A stretch of 64,000 nucleotides of DNA, taken from the NCBI RefSeq assembly GCF_034350045.1, contig NZ_CP133781.1, forward strand, positions 2,634,001-2,698,000, given 5' to 3'. The stretch's first letter is position 1. The number at the start of each line of letters is the position of its first letter. The DNA comes from Pseudomonas sp. CCI4.2. Its GTDB lineage: Bacteria > Pseudomonadota > Gammaproteobacteria > Pseudomonadales > Pseudomonadaceae. The notes under the pieces were generated by a model. That model saw only the letters and a program-made list of their open reading frames with translations, was not told the origin of the DNA and did not search any database. The position numbers were made by a program, and so were the translations under genes. This document shows, in pieces, positions 45,247 through 55,700 of the stretch.

Positions 45247-45280
45247 AAAAATGACCGGACTAACTTATTCGGTCATTTTT
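45247..45280 (+). terminator. Intrinsic terminator after fadD2
   Basis: AAAAATGACCG (45247-45257) faces CGGTCATTTTT (45270-45280) in the 336-bp gap between the two ligase genes. The same gap has a 6-bp hairpin CACCGC/GCGGTG (45393-45410) just before TAGAAT, a possible -10 of fadD1; nothing else was seen. Confidence 0.8.
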
Positions 45281-45442
45281 ATGACCGTGCGGGCCTCTTT
45301 TGGCTCTAGGCGGCCTCTGGCAAAGCTGGTACTCTCGGCCCGCTTTTTGACCAATCGGTAAGCGAAAAAAGCCTGTAAACCAAACAAAAAATCACCGCAT
45401 TAAAGCGGTGTGTAGAATTCGCTCGCTGAGGAGTCGGCTTCC

Positions 45443-47134
45443 ATGATCGAAAATTTTTGGAAGGATAAATACCCGTCTGGCATTGCTGCCGAGATCAATC
45501 CTGATGAGTACCCAAATATCCAGGCGGTGTTGAAACAGTCCTGCCAGCGTTTCGCCAACAAACCCGCTTTCAGCAATTTGGGCAAGACGATCACGTACGG
45601 TGAGCTGTACGAATTGTCCGGTGCGTTTGCCGCTTATTTGCAGCAGCACACCACGCTACAGCCCGGTGATCGTATCGCGTTGCAACTGCCCAATTTGTTG
45701 CAATACCCGATCGCTGTGTTCGGAGCCATCCGCGCCGGCTTGATCGTGGTTAACACCAACCCGCTTTACACCGCGCGGGAGATGGAGCACCAGTTCAATG
45801 ACTCTGGCGCCAAGGCTTTGGTGTGTCTGGCGAACATGGCTCATTTGGCCGAGACCGTACTGCCCAAGACCAAAATCGAACACGTCATCATCACCGAAGT
45901 GGCCGACCTGTTGCCGCCAATCAAACGTCTGCTGATCAATTGCGTGATCAAGTACGTCAGGAAAATGGTCCCGGCGTACCACTTGCCCAAGGCGATCAAG
46001 TTCAACGATGTGCTGAGCAAAGGTCGTGGCCTGCCGGTTAAAGACGCCTCACCTTCCAGTAACGATGTTGCGGTGCTGCAATACACCGGCGGCACTACTG
46101 GTGTGGCCAAGGGCGCGATGCTGACGCACCGCAACCTTATTGCGAACATGCTGCAATGCAAGGCACTGATGGGCTCGAACCTCAACGAAGGTTGCGAGAT
46201 TCTGATCACGCCACTTCCGCTGTATCACATCTATGCGTTCACCTTCCATTGCATGGCGATGATGCTGATTGGCAATCACAACATCCTGATCAGCAACCCG
46301 CGGGATCTGTCGGCGATGGTCAAGGAGCTGTCGAAGTGGAAGTTCAGCGGCTTTGTCGGCCTGAACACCTTATTCGTGGCCCTGTGTCAGAACGAAGAGT
46401 TTCGCAAACTGGATTTCTCCGCGTTGAAAGTCACGTTGTCCGGGGGCATGGCCCTGCAATCCGCGGCGGCTGAACGTTGGAAGGAAGTGACCGGTTGCGA
46501 GATTTGCGAAGGTTACGGCATGACTGAAACCAGCCCGGTGGCGACGGTCAATCCGATTCAAAAAATCCAGATCGGCACCATTGGCATCCCTGTGCCATCG
46601 ACCCTGTGTAAGGTGATCGACGACGCTGGTAACGAGCTGGCACTGGGCGCCACCGGTGAGCTTTGCGTTAAAGGCCCGCAAGTGATGAAGGGCTACTGGC
46701 AGCGCAAAGAAGCCACGGAAGAAATGCTCGACGCTGACGGCTGGTTGAAAACCGGCGACATCGCGATCATCCAACCGGATGGCTACCTGCGCATTGTCGA
46801 TCGCAAAAAAGACATGATTCTGATCTCCGGTTTCAACGTCTACCCCAACGAATTGGAAGACGTACTGGCGGTACTGCCCGGCGTCCTGCAGTGCGCCGCC
46901 ATCGGTATCCCTGACGAAAAATCGGGTGAGGCGATCAAGATTTTCATTGTCGTCAAACCGGGCATGAACCTGACCAAAGAACAGGTCACGGAGCATATGC
47001 GCGCCAACGTCACGGCTTACAAAGTGCCGAGAATGCTGGAGTTTCGTGATGCGTTACCGACCACCAACGTCGGCAAGATCCTGCGACGCGAGTTGCGTGC
47101 TGAAGAACTGAAAAAGTTGGGTCTGGCCAAGTAA
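45443..47134 (+). CDS. fadD1: Long-chain fatty acid-CoA ligase FadD1
   Basis: A 563-residue paralog of the preceding ligase. Motifs are YTGGTTGVAKGAML, GYGMTETSPVA, GWLKTGDIAIIQPDG and the end TTNVGKILRREL. It starts MIENFWKDKYPSGIAAEI with GAGGAG upstream. FadD1 in P. aeruginosa favours longer chains. It has its own promoter region and a strong terminator, so it can be controlled separately from fadD2. Confidence 0.94.
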   Translation: MIENFWKDKYPSGIAAEINPDEYPNIQAVLKQSCQRFANKPAFSNLGKTITYGELYELSGAFAAYLQQHTTLQPGDRIALQLPNLLQYPIAVFGAIRAGLIVVNTNPLYTAREMEHQFNDSGAKALVCLANMAHLAETVLPKTKIEHVIITEVADLLPPIKRLLINCVIKYVRKMVPAYHLPKAIKFNDVLSKGRGLPVKDASPSSNDVAVLQYTGGTTGVAKGAMLTHRNLIANMLQCKALMGSNLNEGCEILITPLPLYHIYAFTFHCMAMMLIGNHNILISNPRDLSAMVKELSKWKFSGFVGLNTLFVALCQNEEFRKLDFSALKVTLSGGMALQSAAAERWKEVTGCEICEGYGMTETSPVATVNPIQKIQIGTIGIPVPSTLCKVIDDAGNELALGATGELCVKGPQVMKGYWQRKEATEEMLDADGWLKTGDIAIIQPDGYLRIVDRKKDMILISGFNVYPNELEDVLAVLPGVLQCAAIGIPDEKSGEAIKIFIVVKPGMNLTKEQVTEHMRANVTAYKVPRMLEFRDALPTTNVGKILRRELRAEELKKLGLAK

Positions 47135-47151
47135 AGTCTAAACGCTATACA

Positions 47152-47184
47152 CCAAGCCCCGCCAATGCGGGGCTTGGTTGTTTT
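47152..47184 (+). terminator. Intrinsic terminator after fadD1
   Basis: CCAAGCCCCGC (47152-47162) and GCGGGGCTTGG (47167-47177) form an 11-bp perfect stem with a CAAT loop, followed by TTGTTTT. Confidence 0.93.
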
Positions 47185-47207
47185 AGAATGGGCGACGCCA
47201 CGAATCT

Positions 47208-47335
47208 GTAGGAGCGAACTTGTTCGCGATGGAGCGCGAAGCGGTCCCACTGGGCTGTGTCGGTTTCGCCTGAAAGAACCCATTCGCTGATTTTACGACT
47301 GCTGCGCAGCCGATCGCGGGCAAGCGCGCTCCTGC
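47208..47335. repeat. Large palindromic intergenic repeat (GTAGGAGCG type)
   Basis: Begins GTAGGAGCGAACTTGTTCGC and ends CGGGCAAGCGCGCTCCTGC, with the same CGACTGCTGCGCAGCCGATCG core as the repeat at 18739-18866. It lies between the fadD1 terminator and hrpA. Confidence 0.8.
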
Positions 47336-47450
47336 AAGTAGTCCGGTGTTTGCTGCGCGACAGCGCGGCAACACGGCGGCGTGCTGCATTGCCCCCCTCA
47401 AATCTGCGACAATCCCCGCCTTTGCACCCTCAAAAGACTTTGCGTACCCG

Positions 47451-50400
47451 ATGACCGACGAATCGCCCTCCATCGACCAACTGTATAAAAACCTCGACCA
47501 CGCGATGATTTCTGATCGTCATCGCTTGCGCCGGCAGTTGCACGACCTGCGTAAAAAGCCCGACGAGGCCAAGTTGGCGCAATGGGCGGGGCGTGCGCAA
47601 GCGTCTATCGCCCAGGTCACGGCGCGGGGTGAAAGTCTGCCGGTGATTCGGTATGACGACAGCCTACCGATTGCCGCCAAGCGCGATGAAATCAAGGCGG
47701 CGCTGCTCAAGCATCAAGTGTTGATCATTGCTGGCGAAACCGGTTCGGGTAAGACCACCCAGTTGCCGAAGATTTGCCTGGAAATCGGTCGCGGCCAGCA
47801 TGGCTTGATTGGGCATACACAGCCGCGTCGGATTGCCGCCCGTAGCGTCGCCAGCCGGGTGGCCGAAGAACTCGGTACGCCCTTGGGCGCGTTGGTGGGT
47901 TATCAGGTCCGTTTCGAAGACCAAAGCGACAGCAACACCCTGATCAAGTTGATGACCGACGGCATCCTGCTGGCCGAAACCCAGCACGATCGCTACCTGG
48001 AACGTTACGACACTATCATCGTCGACGAAGCCCACGAACGTAGCCTGAACATCGATTTTTTGCTGGGCTACTTGAAAACCCTATTGCCGCGCCGCCCGGA
48101 CCTGAAGCTGATCATTACCTCGGCGACCATCGACTTGCAGCGCTTCTCCGAGCATTTCGACAATGCACCGATTGTCGAAGTCTCTGGCCGTACGTTCCCA
48201 GTGGACACCTGGTATCGCCCCCTGACCTCGCAACAGGATGAGGAGGGCAACGCGATTGAAGACGACTTGACTGTCGATCAGGCGATTCTGGCGACTCTGG
48301 AAGAGCTGGCAGACTTCGAACGCAGCGAGCGCAAAAGTCCCGGCGACGTACTGGTATTTTTGCCCGGAGAGCGAGAAATCCGCGACGCGGCAGAAATGCT
48401 GCGCAAGGCGCAACTGCGCCACACCGAGATTTTGCCGTTGTACGCACGCCTGTCGCCGGCCGAGCAACAGCGGATATTTCAGTCCCATCCGGGGCGTCGT
48501 GTGGTGTTGGCGACCAACGTGGCCGAAACCTCGCTGACCGTGCCAGGCATTCGTTACGTGATTGACAGCGGTACAGCGCGGATCAGTCGCTACAGCTATC
48601 GCTCCAAAGTTCAGCGCTTGCCGATCGAGGCCGTTTCCCAGGCCAGCGCCAACCAGCGCAAAGGCCGTTGCGGCCGGGTCGAGCCGGGTTTGTGCGTACG
48701 CTTGTACAGCGAAGAAGATTTCAACGGTCGGCCGCAATTCACCGATCCGGAAATCTTGCGGACCAACCTCGCCGCCGTGATCCTGCAAATGCTGCATTTG
48801 CGTCTGGGCGAGATCACCGACTTCCCGTTTATCGAGCCCCCTGACGGCAAAGCCATTACCGATGGCTTTAACCTGTTGCAAGAGCTGTCGGCGGTCAACC
48901 GGGATAACCAGCTGACGCCGCTGGGTCGCCAATTGGCGCGGCTGCCGGTTGACCCGCGCATGGGCCGCATGTTGCTCGAAGCCGCTCACCAAGGCAGCTT
49001 GCAAGAGATATTGATCGTCGCCAGCGCCATGTCCGTGCAGGACGTCCGCGAGCGTCCGCCCGAGCGGCAACAAGCTGCCGATCAGGCCCATGCGCAATGG
49101 AAGGACATCGATTCCGACTTTGCCGGGCTGGTCAACTTATGGCGTGGTTTTGAAGAACAACGTCTGGCCTTGACCGCCAGCCCGCTGCGCAACTGGTGTC
49201 GGAAAAATTTCCTGAACTACCTGCGCTTGCGCGAGTGGCGCGATTCCCATCGGCAACTGAGCCTGATCTGCCGGGACTTGCAGCTCACCATCAACAAAGA
49301 ACCCGCCGATTACGCCAAGCTGCACAAGGCCGTGCTCTCAGGGTTGCTCAGCCAGATCGGGCAGAAAGCCGAAGAGGGTGATTACCTCGGCGCCCGTCAG
49401 CGGCGTTTTTGGATTCACCCGTCGTCCGGGTTGGGCAAGAAACGTCCGCAATGGCTGATGGCTGCCGAGCTGGTGGAAACCACCAAGCTGTACGCGCGCA
49501 TGGTGGCCAAGATCGACGCCGACTGGATCGAGCCGTTGGCCGGGCATTTGATCAAGAAAAACCACTTCGAACCGCATTGGGAAAAGAAGCGCGGGCAGGT
49601 GGTCGCGTTCGAGCAAATCACTTTGTTCGGACTGATCGTGGTCGCTCGGCGGCCGGTGCATTACGGCCCTATCGACCCGGCGGTTTCACGGGAATTGTTT
49701 ATTCGCGAAGGCCTGGTACGGGGTGAGATTCTGTCCCGCGCCAAGTGCCTGACCGCCAATACCAAACTGTTGGAAACCCTCGACGAGCTGGAAGCCAAGG
49801 CCCGTCGCCGTGACATTCTGGCCGACGAAGACACGCTGTTTAGCTTCTATGAAGCGCGAGTTCCGGCAGAGATTCATCAAACCGCGACCTTCGACAGTTG
49901 GTACAAGGTCGAAAGCCAGAAAAACCCGCAGCTGTTGATCATGCGCGAGGAAGATGTGCTGGCCCGCGAAGCCAGCGAAATCACCGCTGCGTATTACCCG
50001 GACACGCTGAGTTTGGGTGAATTGACTCTGGCGTTGAGTTACCACTTCGAGCCCAACCATCCCCGAGACGGCGTAACGTTGCGCGTGCCTGCACCATTAC
50101 TGCCAATGCTGCCCGCCGAGCGACTGGCGTGGTTGGTGCCGGGGCTGCTGGAAACCAAGTGCATTGCCCTGGTGCGTAACCTGCCCAAAGCCACCCGCAA
50201 AAACTTCGTGCCGGTGCCGGACTTTATCAAGGCTGCGCTGGAGCGCATTACCTTCGGCGAAGGTTCGCTGCCTCAGGCGCTAGGTCGCGAATTGCTGCGC
50301 ATGACCGGCGCACGGGTGGCGGACGAAGCGTGGGTCGAAGCGGCTCAGCAGCTCGAAAATCATTTGAAAATGAATTTGGAAATCCTTGACGGCAACGGTA

Positions 50401-51362
50401 AATTCCTCGGTGAAGGGCGTGAGCTAGATGCCCTGACGGCACGCTTCGCCGAGGCCAGCCAAGCGGCGTTGGCGGTGCCGCAAACCGCAAAAAGCCAGTT
50501 GCCGGTGGAAGCCAAAGTCTTCGCCCCAGTGGCGCAAAAAACTCAACAGAGCATCGCCGGGCTGTCGATGACGGTCTATCCGGCGTTGGTGGAGGAATCG
50601 GGCACGGTCAAAGAAGGCCGGTTTTCAACCCCCGCCGAAGCCGAATTCCAACACCGACGCGCCCTGCAGCGCTTGTTGCTACAACAGCTCGCCGAGCCCG
50701 CCAAGTTCTTGCGCGGCAAGTTGCCGGGGCAAACCGAGTTGGCGTTGCTGCATCGCGAGCTGGGCCGGGTCGATGGCTTGATCGAAGACATCCTGCTCGC
50801 CAGCCTCGACAGCTGCATTCTCGACGGCGAAGCCAGCCTGCCGCGCGATGGCGCCGGGCTGGCGGGCTTGGCTGAGCGTAAGCGTGGCGGCTGGACTGAG
50901 CACGCCGAGCGTTTGGCGAAGCTGGCGCTGGAAATCCTGACGCTGTGGCACGGTTTGCAGAAGCGCTTCAAGGGCAAGATTGACCTGGCCCAAGCCGTGG
51001 CGCTGAACGACATCAAATCCCAACTGAGTCATCTGGTGTACCCGGGCTTCGTCCGCGAAACCCCGATGCCTTGGCTCAAGGAATTGCCGCGTTATTTGAA
51101 ATCCGTCGAACTGCGTCTGGAAAAACTCTCGGCTCAAGCGCAGAAAGACCGCGTCTGGAGTGGCGAGCTGGCAGGGCTGTGGGATCAGTATCAAACCCGC
51201 GCCAAGAAACATGCGCAGGAAGGTAAACGCGACGATGAACTGGTGATCTATCGCTGGTGGATGGAGGAATATCGGGTGTCACTGTTTGCGCAGCAGTTGG
51301 GTACCAAAGTGCCGATTTCCGATAAGCGACTGAGCAAACAGTGGGGTCAGGTCGACGGTTGA
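47451..51362 (+). CDS. hrpA: ATP-dependent RNA helicase HrpA
   Basis: A 1303-residue DEAH-box helicase. Walker A is GETGSGKT at 95-102, the DEAH box is at 192-195, with SATID and QRKGRCGRVEPG later. The HA2 and OB-fold regions and the long C-terminal domain (DUF3418) follow. The length fits E. coli HrpA (1300), which handles stalled ribosomes and some mRNA processing. The ATG at 47451 is preferred; the open frame continues 35 codons upstream into the repeat region. It is monocistronic. Confidence 0.95.
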   Translation: MTDESPSIDQLYKNLDHAMISDRHRLRRQLHDLRKKPDEAKLAQWAGRAQASIAQVTARGESLPVIRYDDSLPIAAKRDEIKAALLKHQVLIIAGETGSGKTTQLPKICLEIGRGQHGLIGHTQPRRIAARSVASRVAEELGTPLGALVGYQVRFEDQSDSNTLIKLMTDGILLAETQHDRYLERYDTIIVDEAHERSLNIDFLLGYLKTLLPRRPDLKLIITSATIDLQRFSEHFDNAPIVEVSGRTFPVDTWYRPLTSQQDEEGNAIEDDLTVDQAILATLEELADFERSERKSPGDVLVFLPGEREIRDAAEMLRKAQLRHTEILPLYARLSPAEQQRIFQSHPGRRVVLATNVAETSLTVPGIRYVIDSGTARISRYSYRSKVQRLPIEAVSQASANQRKGRCGRVEPGLCVRLYSEEDFNGRPQFTDPEILRTNLAAVILQMLHLRLGEITDFPFIEPPDGKAITDGFNLLQELSAVNRDNQLTPLGRQLARLPVDPRMGRMLLEAAHQGSLQEILIVASAMSVQDVRERPPERQQAADQAHAQWKDIDSDFAGLVNLWRGFEEQRLALTASPLRNWCRKNFLNYLRLREWRDSHRQLSLICRDLQLTINKEPADYAKLHKAVLSGLLSQIGQKAEEGDYLGARQRRFWIHPSSGLGKKRPQWLMAAELVETTKLYARMVAKIDADWIEPLAGHLIKKNHFEPHWEKKRGQVVAFEQITLFGLIVVARRPVHYGPIDPAVSRELFIREGLVRGEILSRAKCLTANTKLLETLDELEAKARRRDILADEDTLFSFYEARVPAEIHQTATFDSWYKVESQKNPQLLIMREEDVLAREASEITAAYYPDTLSLGELTLALSYHFEPNHPRDGVTLRVPAPLLPMLPAERLAWLVPGLLETKCIALVRNLPKATRKNFVPVPDFIKAALERITFGEGSLPQALGRELLRMTGARVADEAWVEAAQQLENHLKMNLEILDGNGKFLGEGRELDALTARFAEASQAALAVPQTAKSQLPVEAKVFAPVAQKTQQSIAGLSMTVYPALVEESGTVKEGRFSTPAEAEFQHRRALQRLLLQQLAEPAKFLRGKLPGQTELALLHRELGRVDGLIEDILLASLDSCILDGEASLPRDGAGLAGLAERKRGGWTEHAERLAKLALEILTLWHGLQKRFKGKIDLAQAVALNDIKSQLSHLVYPGFVRETPMPWLKELPRYLKSVELRLEKLSAQAQKDRVWSGELAGLWDQYQTRAKKHAQEGKRDDELVIYRWWMEEYRVSLFAQQLGTKVPISDKRLSKQWGQVDG

Positions 51363-51521
51363 TGGGGGCTGACGGCTTTAGGCCATTAACGCGCCGTAAT
51401 AGCGCCAAAAGCGGCCCGTTATGGCACACTTCGCGCCTAATTTTATGCATTGGTACGTTGGTACCAATGCTCATGCCCCGCAGGTCGTTGTTCGCGACGA
51501 TCAAATAAGAGAGGAACGACC

Positions 51522-52643
51522 GTGTATAACGTCGTCATCAGTGGCACTGGCCTGTTTACCCCAGCCAACAGCATTTCCAACGATGAGCTGGTGCAGTCCT
51601 TTAATGCCTATGTCGCACTGTTTAATGCCGAGAACGCGGCCGCCATCGAAAGCGGCGACGTGCAGGCCCTGACTGAATCCAATGCGGCGTTCATTGAAAA
51701 AGCGTCCGGCATCAAAAGCCGTTTCGTCATGGACAAAGAAGGCATCCTTGATCCGCACCGCATGGCGCCGCGATTGCCAGAGCGCTCCAATGATGAGTGG
51801 TCGATCCTCTGTCAGATGGGCGTCGCCGCCGCCGAGCAAGCGTTGCTTCGCGCCGGCAAGACCGCAGCTGATATCGACGGCGTGATCGTTGCCTGCTCTA
51901 ACCTGCAACGTGCTTACCCGGCGATCTCCATCGAAATCCAGGAAGCGCTGGGCGTCCAGGGTTTTGGTTTTGACATGAACGTGGCCTGCTCGTCCGCCAC
52001 GTTTGGTATCCAGCAAGCCTGCAACACCGTGCAATTGGGCCAGGCCCGCGCGGTATTGGTCATCAGCCCGGAAATCTGCACGGGTCATTTGAATTTTCGC
52101 GACCGTGACAGCCACTTCATTTTTGGCGATGGCGCGACGGCCGTGGTGGTTGAACGAGCCGATTTGGCGACATCGGGCCATCAGTTCGATATTGTCAGCA
52201 CCAAACTGCTGACCAAGTTTTCCAACACCATCCGTAATAACTTTGGCTTCCTCAACCGCGCAGCGGAAGAGGGCATCGGTGCTCCAGACAAACTGTTCGT
52301 CCAGGAAGGCCGCAAGGTATTCCGCGACGTGTGCCCCATGGTCGCCGAGCTGATCGCCACCCACCTTCAGGAAAACAACCTCAACATCGCTGATATCAAG
52401 CGGTTTTGGCTGCACCAGGCCAACCTCAGCATGAATCACCTGATCGTGAAGAGGCTGCTGGGCCGCGAAGCCACGGTGGAAGAAGCGCCGGTGATTCTCG
52501 ACACCTACGCCAACACCAGTTCGGCGGGTTCGGTCATCGCGTTTCACACGTACCAAGACGATTTGCCGACGGGCGCACTGGCGGTACTCAGTTCTTTCGG
52601 CGCCGGGTACTCCATAGGCAGTGTGATTCTGCGTAAACGCTGA
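51522..52643 (+). CDS. Beta-ketoacyl-ACP synthase III-like protein (FabH2 type)
   Basis: A 373-residue thiolase-fold enzyme with catalytic triad C156 (VACSSATFG), H298 (HQANLSMN) and N331 (YANTSSAGS). It starts at GTG 51522 with AAGAGAGG upstream, opening YNVVISGTGLF. It matches the longer FabH-like protein known in P. aeruginosa (PA3286), reported to feed acyl-CoA from beta-oxidation into fatty-acid synthesis, rather than canonical FabH (about 320 residues). The fadD and MaoC genes nearby fit this recycling role. Confidence 0.9.
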   Translation: MYNVVISGTGLFTPANSISNDELVQSFNAYVALFNAENAAAIESGDVQALTESNAAFIEKASGIKSRFVMDKEGILDPHRMAPRLPERSNDEWSILCQMGVAAAEQALLRAGKTAADIDGVIVACSNLQRAYPAISIEIQEALGVQGFGFDMNVACSSATFGIQQACNTVQLGQARAVLVISPEICTGHLNFRDRDSHFIFGDGATAVVVERADLATSGHQFDIVSTKLLTKFSNTIRNNFGFLNRAAEEGIGAPDKLFVQEGRKVFRDVCPMVAELIATHLQENNLNIADIKRFWLHQANLSMNHLIVKRLLGREATVEEAPVILDTYANTSSAGSVIAFHTYQDDLPTGALAVLSSFGAGYSIGSVILRKR

Positions 52644-52660
52644 TCAACGTTTGCTGACTG

Positions 52661-52697
52661 GCATCCGGGCATAAAAGTCCGGGTGCTATTTTTTTAT
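52661..52697 (+). terminator. Intrinsic terminator after the FabH-like gene
   Basis: GCATCCGGGC (52661-52670) pairs with GTCCGGGTGC (52677-52686), including two G-T pairs, and is followed by TATTTTTTTAT. An ATG at 52696 lies in this tail and is not a good start for the next gene. Confidence 0.85.
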
Positions 52698-52761
52698 GTC
52701 TGAGTCGCCGGTTCGAAAACATAGCCTGAACAACTTTCCGAGTTGTAATAAGGCCTTTTCG

Positions 52762-55700
52762 ATGACCGACCAATCAAGCAGTTCTTCAGCGTCCCCCTCA
52801 ACGTCCCCTGACGATGATGTTTTTACAGTGTGGAAGGACGATCAAGCCAACCATGCATTCATAAAGAGTCATCTGCCAGTCTGGTACAGCGCTGCGTCCA
52901 AGGAACTTAGGGCGGCGCTGCGCAAAAGTCAGTTGTTTAGTCTGTTTTCTCGACGCGAACTTAAACCGCTGCATCGAAAGTTAATGTCTGTAACCGCGTT
53001 TGCCGAGCCTTTGCTGGAAAAGGCGTTGATTAAAACCTTCGATCTTCGTCTCGACCTGCACAAAAACGATTTGGTGACCGTACACAGTCAAACGTTCTTG
53101 GGCATGGACCAACGTCGCCCGTTCAGGCAAAGCCTGCTTCATGCCGCCCTGCAAAACTTTGAAGCGTTCGAAGCGCAAGAGGGCGGATTTGAACGCGGCG
53201 CTGCGTTATTACCGGATGACGGCCTGCAACTGCAACTGGTCGCCGGAACAGGCGTCAATGGCCGCTATCCGCGGTTTCGTTATCGCTATTCCGGGATTAT
53301 CGGTATCAAGCCTGCGCAATTCGCCGCGATGTGCCGCAGTCTTGATTTAGGCGCCCTTTATCAAAACCATCTAAACAGCATTTTCAAGCCGACCGCTTTG
53401 CCAGGTCAGTCAGCTGAGGAATTGGCGTCTGAGGTTGCAGGTAAGTTTCAGCGCGGCGAGCAAGACAGCGTGCAAGTGCTGGCTCACATCGCACTCATGA
53501 AAAACCAAATTTCCCAGTCTGCCTACGAAATGTTGCTGGCGTTAACCTCGCCGGGAAGCACCCCCTTGTGGGGCGCTGAAGCAGTTCGCCATTGTTGGTT
53601 GCGACTACTGGACTCGGTCGGCGAGCACGGGGACATGTTATTTGGCGCGATGTTGATCGAGCCTGACAGAGAGGACGATGGCGCCTTGCCGTGCGTGGTG
53701 TACATGCCGGGGGAGCCTGAGCACCCGCTCAAAGAATATGAATCGTTCAAGGCCTTTGCCGACACGCTACGCCGCAAGCTCTCGGTCCAGGCCTACCAAC
53801 AGTATTTTCGGCGCTTTATTGGTTTGCGCGAACATCAGCGGTTTTTTGAAAGGCTTAACGAGCGGCTTACCCCATTGCGTGCGTTGGACGGCAATCCCCT
53901 CAGTCGCGGCCTGCACGGGCGGGTATTCGATCCGCAGGCTGAGCTTTCGCTGGAGAAGTTTGCGTACACCCCGGCGCCGTTCCAGATGTTGTATGAGCAC
54001 CTGTTGCTTAAAACCTATGGCGACTCACAGGTGCTGGCGGTTTCCACGGATGAGGAGGATCAAAAAAGCCGTATGCGACGGCTGCACGCCTATGAATCGT
54101 CTGGTCTGGATTTGCTCAATATCGCGTCGTTTTTTATTCCGATCTTGGGCGCCGCGATGGCCGTGGTGGCGGTAGAGCAGGTGTTGTCCGATATTTTCGT
54201 TGGGGTTATCGAGTGGCGAGACGGCGAAATCGACGAAGCCCTGACGCATCTATTCGAGGCCGCTGAAAATATTGCGCTAGCAGGTGCGATGGGGGTTGCT
54301 GCGGCGAGCGCTTCCTCCGTTGCCAGCGGCTCTTCTGCGTTTATCGAAAACCTGGTGTCAATCAAGCTGAAAAACGGCCAGAGCCGACTCTGGAAGCCGG
54401 ACCTGGCCCCGTTCCAGCAAAACCTGGCGTTACCTAACTGGGTCATGGCGAGTGCCGAGGGACGGGTTGAGGTCGATGGCAAAACCTATTTGCCGATAGC
54501 GGGCAAGCTTTACCAAGTCAATTTCGATAGCGCTTTAAAAAAATGGCGCCTGCTTCACCCTGCCGATGCCGGCGCCTATTCGCCCATCCTTAGTCATAAC
54601 GATGCTGGAGCGTGGCGCCATGAGGGCGAGAACCCCATGGCCTGGGATCTGCACACGTTATTCAAGCGTTTGCATCCGGGGTTTGATGCCATCCCCGAAC
54701 GAACCATCGACCGCATCATCGCCGTCACCCGCGCAGACGAAACACTGCTGCGCCAGGTCCATGTGGAAAACGTCAAACCGCCGGCCTTGTTGATTGACTC
54801 GATTCTCAGGTTTCAGATTGAGGATGGACTTGAGCAGTTTATGACCGCGATGCACAGCGGTAACCTGCAGGACATCAGGAGGCCGCACATTGACCTGTAT
54901 CTTGAACTGCTGACGGTTTTGCCCGGTTGGCCGCAACGCCGACTGGTACGTTTGCTCGATGCGAAGGGCACTGTGTTCAAGGTATTTGGCAAGGCTGAGG
55001 CGACGTTGCCTGCAGTCGATCTGAAGTATTTGCCAGGGCAAATGGATGATGTCATCACGTCAGTTCTGGACGCACTCACGCCAGCTGAAAAAGACACCTT
55101 GTTGGGCGACTACAACCCCAGGCGGCAAAGCCAGAGCGATCGTCTGGCTTGGCAGATAGCCGAGGTCGCAAGCGAGCGAAGAGGCTTTTTGCGTGCATTG
55201 ATTAATCCGGTCGATACCGTGTCGGATGGCGCTCCAGTCACACTCATCAAGCGCTATTTTCCGGCAATTCCCACCGTAGTGGCTCGAGAGATCGTCGAGT
55301 CAGCCAGCGTCCAAGAAGTCACGCAGATGAGCGTCTCGTCGCGTTTGCCGCTGCGCATTGCCGAACAGGCGCGGGAGCATCAGCAGCAATTGCGCTTGAA
55401 TCGTGTCAATGAGGGCTTCTTCTTCAAGGGTTCCGATCACCCGGACATCGCCACCGCCGGTTTTCGATTACTCCCACGCTTGCCCGGTTGGCCTGAGCAC
55501 CTGGCGCTTGATATTCGCGAGGGTAATTTTTCCGGCGAGCTGCTCGACAGCGTGGGGAATCGCCAGACCGCGACCTTACGGTGGGTGCTAGTGAAATCCG
55601 GCGAGCGTTACCAAGCGTTCGACAGCATGGGCAACATGATCGATGCTGGCAATCATTCGTTCTTCGAGGCGTTGTTGCAGGCCTTGCCGGCCGATACGCG

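Noticed and set aside
48081..49097. Minus-strand open frame of 338 codons inside hrpA
   Set aside because: Shadow of the helicase gene.
51501..52556. Minus-strand open frame of 351 codons inside the FabH-like gene
   Set aside because: Shadow frame; the sense strand has the full catalytic triad.
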